DNA of 14,318 nucleotides from Draconibacterium orientale (GCA_022736595.1 DZDC01000006.1:1-14318), one strand, 5' to 3'; shown: positions 6,251-14,108, counted from the first letter of the stretch. Notes: generated by a model from the letters alone, not told the origin. Made by a program: numbers and translations.

Positions 6251-7504
6251 ATGAGTTTGAAACGTGTAGTTGTTACAGGAATTGGAGCGCTTACTCCATT
6301 AGGGAATAACTTGTCAGAGACCTGGCAAGCTATGATTAATGGAGTGAGCGGCGCCGCTCCTATTAAAAACTTTGATGCAAGCAACTTTAAAACGCAGTTT
6401 GCTTGCGAAGTTAAGAATTTCGATCCTTTACAATTCTTCGATCGTAAAGAGGTACGTAAGTACGATCCCTGTGCTCAATTTGGTATCATTGCTTCAGATA
6501 TGGCTATTGCCGACAGCGGCTTAGAGCTTGACAAAGAAGATTTGAGTCGAATAGGAGTAATATGGGGCTCTGGTATTGGCGGGTTAAAAACCTTCAGTGA
6601 TGAGGTGAGCGACTTTGCCAAAAGTGGAATTCCTCGATTCAATCCTTTCTTCATCCCTAAAATGATTGCCGATATTACCGGCGGACACATTTCCATAAAA
6701 TACGGTTTTATGGGCCCCAACTTCACCTGTGTTTCTGCATGTGCCAGTGCTGCTAATGCCATGGCTGATGCATTTAACTACATTAGATTAGGTAAAGCCG
6801 AGGTATTTGTGACCGGAGGTAGCGAAGCTGCTATTTATGAGGCTGGAGTGGGTGGATTCAATGGAATGCATGCCATCAGTACCCGAAATGAGGATCCTTC
6901 AAAAGCCAGCAGACCTTTCGACAAAAACAGAGATGGTTTTGTAATGGGCGAAGGCGGAGTATCATTAATTTTTGAAGAATTAGAACACGCTTTGGATAGA
7001 GGTGCAAAAATCTATGCTGAAGTTGCTGGAGCCGGACTTTCCGGTGACGCCCATCATATGACTGCTCCTCACCCCGATGGTGCAGGTGCTGCCAAAGCTA
7101 TGAAAGATGCAATGATGGACGCGGGTATTCAACCTACCGACATCCTCCATATCAATACCCACGGTACTTCAACTCCCGTTGGCGATATGGCTGAACCTAA
7201 AGCTATCATTAGTGTTTTTGGTGAACATGCCAAAAATATATACGTGAATTCCACAAAGTCAATGACTGGTCACCTATTGGGTGCAGCCGGAGCCATCGAA
7301 GCTATGGCAGTGATTATGACTATCAAGGAGGGTATCGTTCCTCCCACCATTAACTTTGAAGAGGAAGATCCCGAAATTGATTACAAATCCATCAATTTTG
7401 TATTTAACAAAGCCGTTAAAGCTGATATCAAGTATGCGCTGAGCAATACTTTTGGCTTTGGTGGTCATAATGCTTCGATGATTTTTAAGAAATTCGAGAA
7501 CTAA
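6251..7504 (+). CDS. fabF: Beta-ketoacyl-ACP synthase II (417 aa)
   Basis: FabF condenses acyl-ACP with malonyl-ACP, elongating fatty acids. The thiolase-fold catalytic triad is complete: C164 in VSACASAANA, H304 in INTHGTSTPVGD and H341 in STKSMTGHLLGAAGA with the nearby K336. GFGGHN at 402-407 is the conserved C-terminal glycine loop. Length and residue numbering match Escherichia coli FabF to within one position, so the ATG at 6251 is well supported. It sits between acpP (17 bp upstream) and rnc. The rnc frame begins right after the fabF stop in the same reading frame, so these genes are almost certainly one transcript. Confidence 0.97.
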   Translation: MSLKRVVVTGIGALTPLGNNLSETWQAMINGVSGAAPIKNFDASNFKTQFACEVKNFDPLQFFDRKEVRKYDPCAQFGIIASDMAIADSGLELDKEDLSRIGVIWGSGIGGLKTFSDEVSDFAKSGIPRFNPFFIPKMIADITGGHISIKYGFMGPNFTCVSACASAANAMADAFNYIRLGKAEVFVTGGSEAAIYEAGVGGFNGMHAISTRNEDPSKASRPFDKNRDGFVMGEGGVSLIFEELEHALDRGAKIYAEVAGAGLSGDAHHMTAPHPDGAGAAKAMKDAMMDAGIQPTDILHINTHGTSTPVGDMAEPKAIISVFGEHAKNIYVNSTKSMTGHLLGAAGAIEAMAVIMTIKEGIVPPTINFEEEDPEIDYKSINFVFNKAVKADIKYALSNTFGFGGHNASMIFKKFEN

Positions 7505-7510
7505 AATTCA

Positions 7511-8257
7511 TTGTCGCTACAAATTAAAGGCACGCTAAAAGCCAGATTTGGGAAAGGAGACCAACGTATTCTTTCTCGGGCTATAAAAAATATTTTCGGG
7601 TTTTACCCCGAAAATATTTTTTTATATGCCCTTGCCTTGCGCCATAAATCAGTGGCTGAAGAAGTTCATGATGGTATTAAAAATAGCAACGAACGTCTTG
7701 AATACTTGGGGGATGCCATCTTAAGTGCTGTGGTGGCCGATTACCTTTTCAAAACCTTCCCATATAAAGATGAAGGCTTCCTGACCAAAATGCGTTCAAA
7801 AATGGTGAGCAGAGCCATGCTCAATAAAATCTCTTCAAAAATGGGCGTTCCTGATTTGGTTCAAGCTACTAAAGATAAAGCAAGCCAACCCAAATCCATT
7901 AATGGGGATGCCTTTGAAGCCCTTATTGGCGCTATTTACCTTGACCAAGGATATAATTTTACCCGTAAAATTATTATAAACCGTATCTACAAATCCTCAG
8001 TAGATATCGATGATTTGGAAAAGATGGAAACAAATTTCAAAAGCCGACTGATAGAGTGGGCACAGAAAAACAAAAAACATCTGGAATTTAAAATTTCACC
8101 CGACTCCAGCCCGAAGAAAGGATTGCATTACATCGATTTAATGGTGGATGGCCAATTAATTGCTCAGGCCAAAGATTTTAACATCAAAGGAGCCGAACAA
8201 AGTGCAGCTGAAAAAGCTTGGGCTATTCTTATGGCTCCAAGTCTAGACGAGGAATAG
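7511..8257 (+). CDS. rnc: Ribonuclease III (248 aa)
   Basis: RNase III cleaves double-stranded RNA, including rRNA precursors and structured mRNAs. The nuclease domain spans about 25-160. It has the signature NERLEYLGDAIL (60-71) with acidic residues E61, E64 and D68, and the second metal pair D133/E136 in NGDAFEALIGAIYLDQG. The double-stranded RNA-binding domain covers about 175-242 and ends in AEQSAAEKAWAIL. All catalytic positions are present. No ATG lies near the expected N-terminus, so the start is a TTG at 7511 or, less usually, an ATT at 7505. Both lie in the same frame as fabF, directly after its TAA. The coding sequence between codons 23 and 41 forms a long hairpin (7578-7631), which may matter for regulation. 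The exact start is uncertain; the function is not. Confidence 0.95.
   Translation: MSLQIKGTLKARFGKGDQRILSRAIKNIFGFYPENIFLYALALRHKSVAEEVHDGIKNSNERLEYLGDAILSAVVADYLFKTFPYKDEGFLTKMRSKMVSRAMLNKISSKMGVPDLVQATKDKASQPKSINGDAFEALIGAIYLDQGYNFTRKIIINRIYKSSVDIDDLEKMETNFKSRLIEWAQKNKKHLEFKISPDSSPKKGLHYIDLMVDGQLIAQAKDFNIKGAEQSAAEKAWAILMAPSLDEE
7578..7631. repeat. 23-bp inverted repeat inside the rnc coding sequence
   Basis: Left arm 7578-7600 pairs with right arm 7607-7631 around a 6-nt loop (TTTTAC). The inner 16 bp, AAAAAATATTTTCGGG with CCCGAAAATATTTTTT, are perfect. A bulged T (7623) follows, then 3 more pairs, a second bulged T (7627) and 4 G-C pairs (GGGC with GCCC). The arms encode the protein segment around KNIFGFYPENIFLY. 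Each contains the self-complementary 10-mer AAAATATTTT, which follows partly from the repeated Asn-Ile-Phe. The RNA would be a stem of about two helical turns in the transcript of an enzyme that cuts such stems. The right arm also carries seven T's, so internal termination is another possible role. Confidence 0.75.
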
Positions 8258-8315
8258 CGGCTTTCGTCAACAATCCCATTTAGCTTTTAGAAAAAAGTCT
8301 AAAGCAGCAAGCCGA

Positions 8316-10481
8316 TTAACTTCGGTTTGAAGGCTTCTTTGGAACAAGGGTAATAATCACATTTACTCCCTTGCCTGGTGCAGTTTCGTAATGATATTCT
8401 CCTCCTATTTGGTTAACACGAGCTTGTAGATTTTTCAACCCAAGTCCCTTTTCACCTATTGAATTCATGTCAAAGCCTACCCCGTGATCTTCCACCATCA
8501 AGGTAAGTTCCTCTTGGTCCGAAATCATTTGAACAAATATTTCGGTGGCCAGGCTGTGTTTAATGGCATTGGTGACCAACTCTTGTACAATTCTAAAAAG
8601 TTCTATTTCGACATCTGGGGATAGATTAAGCGGGATGCCAGCAAAAATAAAATTGATTTTAATTCTTCCGGCAGTGTTGATGGCATCGCGTAAAGTTTCA
8701 ATGGCTCCTTTGAGTCCAAACTGTACGATGACGCCTTTGCTCAAATTGTGGGAGATATTACGAACCTCTGAAACTGAGTTGTCCAATAAATCCAATGCAA
8801 AACTGAAGTTATCACGTTCTTGATCAGTTTTGGCAACGGTGGCTTCAAGGCTGCTAAAATGGAGCTTCACTGTGGAGAGCAAACTTCCCAATCGGTCGTG
8901 CAGTTCGGAGGCCACTCGTGAACGTTCGCGGTCTTGACCTTCCATAAAACTGTTGATGCTGGTAACTTCTTGGTTCTTGATTAAATCCAGCATTTTTTGC
9001 CGAGCCATTTCCTCATTTCTTGCCATGCGCTCTAAGTTGGCTTTGATCTTGATTTTTGAGGTTTTTCTAATAAAATAAACCATCACCAACAAAGCCGAAA
9101 TGGTAATCAACAAACCAATTCCTGTCCAACGTTGACGGTTATTGATAATAACTTGCTTTTCATTTTTAAGCTTTTCGAGTTCCGTAACTTGCTGAAGTTT
9201 TTCGATTTCACGATCTTTCTTCTCGCTCTCATATTTTTCCTTGTATTCGTTGATTTTTTTAGAAACTTCTACCGAATTGATGCTATCCTTAAATATTACA
9301 TATTTTTGGAAGCTTTCCAATGCTTTCACAGGTTCATCTAAGGCCGCATGAATTACCGAAAGTCCATGATGTATTTCTTTAATGGTTTCACCCATCTTTG
9401 CATTTTCGGCTTTGACAAGGGTAGTTTCCAAAAGGGTCTTGGCCTTGCTATATTGTTTCATTTCAATGTAGGTAATGCCAATGTTGGCATTGGATTGGAT
9501 CATTCCCATTAGGTAATCCTGCTTCTTTTGAATTACCAAGGCCTTGTTGAAATAATGGAGCGCACTGTCGTAATTGGCTAAGTGTTTATATATCAATCCT
9601 ATATTATTGTAAATGCCTGCATAAGACAAAGGTTTTGTCGTTTTTGGATTTGTCACCCTAAGATTGTAATTGAAGTAGTATAAGGCCTTGTCGTAGTTTT
9701 GTTGACTCAAATACAAGGACCCTAAATTCGTATATACGCCCAAAGCAATGCTCTCATCCTTCAATTGCTTGCTGATGTCCAAAACCTTTTGATATTCTTC
9801 TAAGGCTCTGGGGTAATCTTTGTTAAAGTAATAGATGTTTCCGAGATTAATGTAACAAAGTGCAGCTCCGTATTGATTGTTTAACGCATTATAATATTTA
9901 AGTGCAGTGTAAAAATTGTCGATGGCAAGGCTGTAGTTTCCTGTTCTAAAATGTGTAATGCCAAGCTGCCGATAGCAATAAGCGAGGTCACTTTGTTGCT
10001 TTTTAATTGGAGTATTGTTTTTTTTGTGACTGACTTGGTAATTTCTAATGGCCTCATTAATAAAATAAGCACTGCTGTCGAATTGGGATTCTTTCTCGAA
10101 TATTATTCCCAAAGTAAGCTCCATTTTGGCTTGATCAGATAAGATTTTAGACTTCTTACCATACACAATTCCCATACGTATCAATGGAAGAGATTCCTTA
10201 TATTTAGCCGTTTCGAATAATTTTAATCCTCTAAATCCATAATAACGGCACAAAACAGTATCGTTGGGATACCGTTGTACAAAAACAAAAGAGGTATCGA
10301 AGTAATTCATAGCCTGGGTTAGATTTCTAGTTTCAAATCCCAGTCTCATATAAGCATCCGCTTTGAGTTTTGGATTATTACCATGGGCAATACGAAGTAA
10401 ACTATCTGTTATTGATGCAGCTACACTCAGTTGTAAAGCCAGAAAAACCAGAAACAAAAATAATCGTTGAGAAAATAACAT
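8316..10481 (-). CDS. TPR-containing sensor histidine kinase, HisKA_3/NarL-partner type (721 aa)
   Basis: A membrane sensor that should phosphorylate itself on histidine and pass the phosphate to a response regulator. In order it has a signal peptide (about 1-22) and an exported region with at least six tetratricopeptide repeats. These include about 167-199, 207-237, 247-276, 288-317 and 328-358, each with patterns such as YINLGNIYYFNKDYPRALEEY. A charged coiled coil (about 405-445) and one membrane span (452-471) follow, then the cytoplasmic kinase core. The phospho-acceptor is H528 in SELHDRLGSLLS. ATP-binding boxes are N638 in ELVTNAIKH, VEDHGVGFD (663-671) and GLGLKNLQARV (679-689). All essential residues are present. 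It converges on rnc and diverges from the Wzz-like gene. No response regulator lies in the window, so its partner is elsewhere. TPRs on the exported side suggest sensing through protein contacts; the ligand is unknown. Confidence 0.93.
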   Translation of the reverse strand: MLFSQRLFLFLVFLALQLSVAASITDSLLRIAHGNNPKLKADAYMRLGFETRNLTQAMNYFDTSFVFVQRYPNDTVLCRYYGFRGLKLFETAKYKESLPLIRMGIVYGKKSKILSDQAKMELTLGIIFEKESQFDSSAYFINEAIRNYQVSHKKNNTPIKKQQSDLAYCYRQLGITHFRTGNYSLAIDNFYTALKYYNALNNQYGAALCYINLGNIYYFNKDYPRALEEYQKVLDISKQLKDESIALGVYTNLGSLYLSQQNYDKALYYFNYNLRVTNPKTTKPLSYAGIYNNIGLIYKHLANYDSALHYFNKALVIQKKQDYLMGMIQSNANIGITYIEMKQYSKAKTLLETTLVKAENAKMGETIKEIHHGLSVIHAALDEPVKALESFQKYVIFKDSINSVEVSKKINEYKEKYESEKKDREIEKLQQVTELEKLKNEKQVIINNRQRWTGIGLLITISALLVMVYFIRKTSKIKIKANLERMARNEEMARQKMLDLIKNQEVTSINSFMEGQDRERSRVASELHDRLGSLLSTVKLHFSSLEATVAKTDQERDNFSFALDLLDNSVSEVRNISHNLSKGVIVQFGLKGAIETLRDAINTAGRIKINFIFAGIPLNLSPDVEIELFRIVQELVTNAIKHSLATEIFVQMISDQEELTLMVEDHGVGFDMNSIGEKGLGLKNLQARVNQIGGEYHYETAPGKGVNVIITLVPKKPSNRS

Positions 10482-10504
10482 AAGCTATCGATATTAAAAC
10501 TCCG

Positions 10505-10512
10505 CTAAAGTA
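10505..10512 (-). promoter_or_regulatory. Possible -7 promoter element for the histidine kinase gene
   Basis: On the minus strand TACTTTAG matches TAnnTTTG with one mismatch, 23 bp before the kinase ATG. No convincing -33 TTTG is seen 19-21 bp further out. The call rests mainly on position. Confidence 0.35.
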
Positions 10513-10516
10513 AATA

Positions 10517-10528
10517 AAAAGGCCTTTT
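10517..10528. repeat. 12-bp palindrome between divergent genes
   Basis: AAAAGGCCTTTT is a perfect palindrome in the 121-bp gap between the kinase gene and the Wzz-like gene. It lies just upstream of both predicted -7 elements. It is in a position to act as a shared operator; no regulator is known. Confidence 0.35.
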
Positions 10529-10565
10529 ACGTTCTTTAAAAAAATAAGTTCATACTAAAATTACC

Positions 10566-10573
10566 TACTTTTG
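10566..10573 (+). promoter_or_regulatory. Predicted -7 promoter element for the Wzz-like/ligase-like pair
   Basis: TACTTTTG is an exact TAnnTTTG match, 29 bp before the ATG at 10603. Transcription would start near 10580, which argues against the in-frame TTG at 10582 as start codon because it would leave almost no leader. The -33 box is not clear. Confidence 0.55.
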
Positions 10574-10602
10574 CGTTTTTATTGCCAAAATCAACTTCAG
10601 GT

Positions 10603-11628
10603 ATGCAAAATAACGACATTCAAAACCAATCTTTCAGTGCCATTGGGCTCGTTTTATTCTTGTGGAAAAAGAAATTTATTCTGCTTGGAATTACCTTCGT
10701 AGCCATTGTAGCAGCCTCCATTTTTTCAGCCCCAATTTTCATTCCGCCCAAATACAAGTCCACCGTAGTGTTGTTTCCATCGGCTACCAACTCCATTTCA
10801 AAAGCGCTTCTCGGCGATAATCCGAGTTATAAGCAAGATCTTTTGCAGTTTGGGGAGGAAGAAGATGCCGAACAGCTTTTGCAAATTCTTAACTCAAGTA
10901 AGATTAGAGATCGAATTATCGATAAATATCACCTCCTGAAGCATTACGATATCGATTCAACCAATCAGTTTAAGCGCACTTTGCTTTTTAAGGAATACGA
11001 AAGCAATATTAAATATCGTAGAACCGAAAACATGGCTGTGGAAATTACGGTATTGGATATTGACCCCCAAATGGCTAGTAATATTGCCAACGACATTGCC
11101 TCCTTGCTCGACTCGGTAAAGATAAAAATGCAGAAAGAACGGGCTTATCGAGGTTTTGAAATTGTAAGAAATGAATATGAGCTCCGTCGCAACGAAATTC
11201 AAAAGAAAGAAGATAGTCTTACCCAATTGCGTAAATACGGTATTCAAGATTACGAAACCCAAGCTGAAATGATGAACCAACAATTGGCCATCGAAATAGC
11301 TCGGAATCCCAATTCGGCAGCCGTGAAGGCGCTGGAAAAGAAGATGGAAATTTTGGCCATGTACGGAGGTCCCTATGTAAGTTTGCGTGATGCATTGGAA
11401 CATGAGAAGAAACTTTTAACCGAAATCAAATCCAAATACGATAAAGCTAAAATTGATGCCGAAGAAGAGCTCCCACAAACTTTTATGGTCGATCGTGCTT
11501 ATCCTGCTGAAAAAAAATCATATCCCGTACGCTGGGTCATAGTGGCAATTGCGGCCCTTTCGTCGCTACTGCTTACCGCATTTATTTTGGTGATTATGGA
11601 TGGTATAAAGAGAGAAACAGGCGCATAA
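10603..11628 (+). CDS. Wzz-like polysaccharide chain-length determinant / co-polymerase (341 aa)
   Basis: Proteins of this type set the length of O-antigen, capsule or exopolysaccharide chains at the inner membrane. The topology is typical: a short cytoplasmic N-terminus, membrane span 1 at about 25-46, a large periplasmic part with long coiled coils (about 172-215 and 262-290), and span 2 at about 311-332 with a short cytoplasmic tail. The segment VDRAYPAEKKSYPVRW (296-311) before span 2 matches the proline-rich motif of the family. There is no tyrosine-kinase domain at the C-terminus. I chose the ATG at 10603 over an in-frame TTG at 10582 because of the promoter position. A gene for an O-antigen ligase/polymerase-like protein starts 7 bp later, so both should act on the same polymer. 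Which polymer is unknown, as no glycosyltransferase lies nearby. Confidence 0.85.
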   Translation: MQNNDIQNQSFSAIGLVLFLWKKKFILLGITFVAIVAASIFSAPIFIPPKYKSTVVLFPSATNSISKALLGDNPSYKQDLLQFGEEEDAEQLLQILNSSKIRDRIIDKYHLLKHYDIDSTNQFKRTLLFKEYESNIKYRRTENMAVEITVLDIDPQMASNIANDIASLLDSVKIKMQKERAYRGFEIVRNEYELRRNEIQKKEDSLTQLRKYGIQDYETQAEMMNQQLAIEIARNPNSAAVKALEKKMEILAMYGGPYVSLRDALEHEKKLLTEIKSKYDKAKIDAEEELPQTFMVDRAYPAEKKSYPVRWVIVAIAALSSLLLTAFILVIMDGIKRETGA

Positions 11629-11635
11629 TCCAAAC

Positions 11636-13132
11636 GTGGGAAAACCTTCCAATATAAAGCTGGCGGCACTCTTGAGTTTGATTTATATCATTCTCAATAC
11701 GGTGCTCATTGCTTACGAGTTTTATTATTTGAGCTTGCTTCCCATTGCCATTTTCTTTGTGCTGGCGCTCATGTACCGACTCAATTGGGTGTATCTCTTG
11801 GTGGCTTTTGTTACCCCTTTATCCATCAATCTTGCTGAATTTGGGTATGAACAAGGCCTTAGCATTCCCGCTGAACCCATTCTGGCCGTTTTAATGGTGA
11901 TTTTTTTGCTAAAAATTTTTCACGAACCTAAGCTCGACAGAGCCTTGTTTCGGCATCCCGTGAGTTGGAGTCTGTACCTTTACTTTGCTTGGATGTTGGT
12001 TACAGTCATTGCCAGTAACGATATGGTAGTTTCAGCCAAGTGGTACTTGGCTCATTTGTGGTTGATCATTCCTACATATTTCTTTGGAATCATTGTTTTT
12101 AAAGAGTTTTCGAATATTTACCGCTTTGTGTGGGCTTATGTTTTGGGTTTGCTTCTTGTGATTTTCTTTACCCTTTATGTGCATGCTTCTTACCATTTTT
12201 CGGATCATGCTGCCCACTGGGCCATGTCTCCATTTTACAACGACCACACTTCTTATGGAGCCCTTTTAGCCATGTATATTCCTATAATTCTGGGGTTTGG
12301 ATTGTCCCCCGAAAAATACAGCCGAAATATCAGAATCTTTGCCATCATCACCTTTTTTATTCTGTTGATCGCGCTTTATTTCAGCATTAGCAGGGCGGCC
12401 TGGGCCAGTGTTGTGATTGCGATAGGAGCCTTCTTTTTTATTCGATTTCGAATTAAACTTTGGTGGGTGATGGGGGCTGGAGTGGGATTATTGGTATTGT
12501 TTATGGTTTTTCAATCGCAAATCATGATGAAGCTCCAAAAAAACAAGCAAGACAGCAGCAAAGATTTTGTGGAACACGTTCAAAGCATGAGCAATGTTGC
12601 CACCGATGCCAGCAATCTCGAACGCATCAACCGATGGAATTCGGCCATTAACCTATTCGCTGCTCGGCCTGTTTTTGGCTGGGGACCTGGAAACTATCAA
12701 TTTGTTTACGCGAGCTATCAAAATGTAGAAGATAAAACGGTGATTAGTACCAATGTGGGAAATAGAGGAACCGCTCACAGCGAATATCTTTTGATCTTAT
12801 CAGAACAAGGTTTACCGGGCTTATTAAGCTTACTAACCATCTTTGTAGCTATTGTGTCAACTGCCATTCGCATCATCTATCGAAATCCATTCAATGCGGC
12901 CACTCGATTGACCCTTTTGCTTTTTTTAGGATTGATTACCTATTTGACGCATGCCTTTTTTAATAATTTTCTGGATACCGATAAGGCGGCAATTCCTTTT
13001 TGGGGATTTGCAGCCGCACTGGTTGCCATCGACTTATACCATCTCAAAGACAACAAAGAAGCCTTGCACTCCAATGAAATGAGCGAAATTACTGAGATAA
13101 AAGAAGATGCTGAAACTCCAAACCTCACCTGA
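11636..13132 (+). CDS. O-antigen ligase/polymerase (Wzy_C) family membrane protein (498 aa)
   Basis: A multi-span inner-membrane protein of the WaaL/Wzy type, which joins or polymerises lipid-linked sugar chains on the periplasmic side. About ten to twelve hydrophobic segments run from residue 8 to 466. They are interrupted by a polar periplasmic loop at about 294-385, the usual place of the active site. Visible family features are R253 in SRAAWAS, NRWNSAINLF (332-341), the loop motif RPVFGWGPGNYQF (344-356), and H381 in GTAHSEYLLILSEQGLPG. The 30 or so C-terminal residues are acidic and probably cytoplasmic. The start is a GTG at 11636, 7 bp after the Wzz-like gene; the first in-frame ATG lies about 45 codons later and would cut off the first spans. 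Ligase and polymerase cannot be told apart by sequence, so no symbol is given. Confidence 0.85.
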   Translation: MGKPSNIKLAALLSLIYIILNTVLIAYEFYYLSLLPIAIFFVLALMYRLNWVYLLVAFVTPLSINLAEFGYEQGLSIPAEPILAVLMVIFLLKIFHEPKLDRALFRHPVSWSLYLYFAWMLVTVIASNDMVVSAKWYLAHLWLIIPTYFFGIIVFKEFSNIYRFVWAYVLGLLLVIFFTLYVHASYHFSDHAAHWAMSPFYNDHTSYGALLAMYIPIILGFGLSPEKYSRNIRIFAIITFFILLIALYFSISRAAWASVVIAIGAFFFIRFRIKLWWVMGAGVGLLVLFMVFQSQIMMKLQKNKQDSSKDFVEHVQSMSNVATDASNLERINRWNSAINLFAARPVFGWGPGNYQFVYASYQNVEDKTVISTNVGNRGTAHSEYLLILSEQGLPGLLSLLTIFVAIVSTAIRIIYRNPFNAATRLTLLLFLGLITYLTHAFFNNFLDTDKAAIPFWGFAAALVAIDLYHLKDNKEALHSNEMSEITEIKEDAETPNLT

Positions 13133-13247
13133 TCAATGTAAGGAGCTCCATTTTGCTATGAAGTTTCGTGTCAAGCCTCGTTTTTCACCTTTTTATTATA
13201 ATCTGTATCGATTTTTCCAAATTTAACCTTAAACGAAAAACAACCCA

Positions 13248-14009
13248 ATGAAGATAGTCTCTTACAACGTAAATGGCATAAGAGCCGCTGTGAAGAATGG
13301 TTTCTTGCAATGGCTTGAGCAAAGTGAAGCCGATGTGGTTTGCTTGCAAGAAATAAAAGCGATGGCCGATCAAATGCCGCAATTTGAATTGCAAAGCTTG
13401 GGCTATCAGTGCTATGCATTTCCAGCTAAAAAGCCTGGTTACAGTGGCGTGGCCATCCTCTCCAAAGTCACTCCCGACCAAGTGGTGTATGGAATGAATG
13501 TGGATAAATACGATGCTGAGGGAAGAGTAATCCGTGCCGATTATGGCGACCTGTCTATCATAAGTGTTTATCATCCTTCGGGTAGCTCTGGAGAAGAACG
13601 TCAAGCTTTTAAAATGCAATGGCTTAACGATTTTGAGCTTTATGTTCAAAACCTTAGACAAAGTAGAAATCAACTCGTCATCAGTGGTGATTACAACATC
13701 TGCCATCAACCCATCGATATTCACGATCCCATTCGCAATGCTACTAGTTCAGGTTTTCTTCCCGAAGAGCGCGAATGGATGAGTCATTTTCTTTCTTTGG
13801 GCTTTGTGGATACTTTTAGACAAATGAATCCCAATCCACACCATTACAGCTGGTGGAGTTATAGAGCCAATGCCAGAACCAATAACAAGGGCTGGCGTAT
13901 TGATTATAACATGATTACGGAAAATCTTAAGTCGCAAATTACCGCAGCCTCCATTGAACCTCAAGCCAAACACAGCGACCACTGCCCCATTATTTTGGAA
14001 ATAGGTTAG
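13248..14009 (+). CDS. xth: Exodeoxyribonuclease III / AP endonuclease (253 aa)
   Basis: This DNA-repair enzyme cuts at abasic sites and degrades one strand from 3' ends. All motifs of the exonuclease-endonuclease-phosphatase fold are present: N7 in SYNVNGIRAA, the metal ligand E35 in CLQEIK, Y108 in VYHPSG, D148 and N150 in SGDYNICH, D219 in GWRIDYNMI, and the D244/H245 pair in KHSDHCP. Length is slightly shorter than the Escherichia coli enzyme. The ATG at 13248 is directly at the family N-terminus (MKIVSYNVNG). The 115-bp gap after the ligase-like gene suggests its own promoter, but I find no good TAnnTTTG box there. No functional link to its neighbours is apparent. Confidence 0.97.
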   Translation: MKIVSYNVNGIRAAVKNGFLQWLEQSEADVVCLQEIKAMADQMPQFELQSLGYQCYAFPAKKPGYSGVAILSKVTPDQVVYGMNVDKYDAEGRVIRADYGDLSIISVYHPSGSSGEERQAFKMQWLNDFELYVQNLRQSRNQLVISGDYNICHQPIDIHDPIRNATSSGFLPEEREWMSHFLSLGFVDTFRQMNPNPHHYSWWSYRANARTNNKGWRIDYNMITENLKSQITAASIEPQAKHSDHCPIILEIG

Positions 14010-14034
14010 CTAAACATTAGAGCCAAAATAAACC

Positions 14035-14063
14035 GTTGAATTCAACATTGGAATGTTAACATT
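14035..14063. repeat. Cluster of short palindromes between xth and the lipoprotein gene
   Basis: GTTGAATTCAAC (14035-14046) and AATGTTAACATT (14052-14063) are each perfect 12-bp palindromes. AACATT-gg-AATGTT (14044-14057) forms a third inverted repeat linking them. They lie about 40-65 bp upstream of the predicted -7 element at 14101. The second is followed by T's and could weakly end xth transcripts. A tandem operator is the other reading. Confidence 0.4.
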
Positions 14064-14100
14064 TTTGAATTTCAATAAAAGCTGGCCTCTACCCTTTATT

Positions 14101-14108
14101 TACCTTTG
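14101..14108 (+). promoter_or_regulatory. Predicted -7 promoter element for the lipoprotein gene
   Basis: TACCTTTG is an exact TAnnTTTG match, 53 bp before the ATG at 14162, giving a leader of about 45 nt. The only nearby TTTG (14064-14067) is 33 bp upstream, too far for a normal -33 box. Confidence 0.5.

Noticed and set aside
8283..8305. GC-TTTTAGA/TCTAAA-GC hairpin between rnc and the convergent kinase gene as a terminator
   Set aside because: Short AT-rich stem with a bulge and no T-tract on either strand; too weak to call.
10582..10603. TTG at 10582 as the Wzz-like start
   Set aside because: It lies almost at the predicted transcription start; the ATG at 10603 leaves a normal leader.
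10957..11403. 148-codon open frame on the minus strand opposite the Wzz-like gene
   Set aside because: Antisense to a gene with clear topology and motif; no domain seen.
13142..13149. GGAGCTCC palindrome after the ligase-like gene
   Set aside because: Only 8 bp with no T-tract; expected by chance.
13185..13724. 179-codon open frame on the minus strand opposite xth
   Set aside because: The plus-strand exonuclease III has all catalytic motifs; the antisense frame has none.
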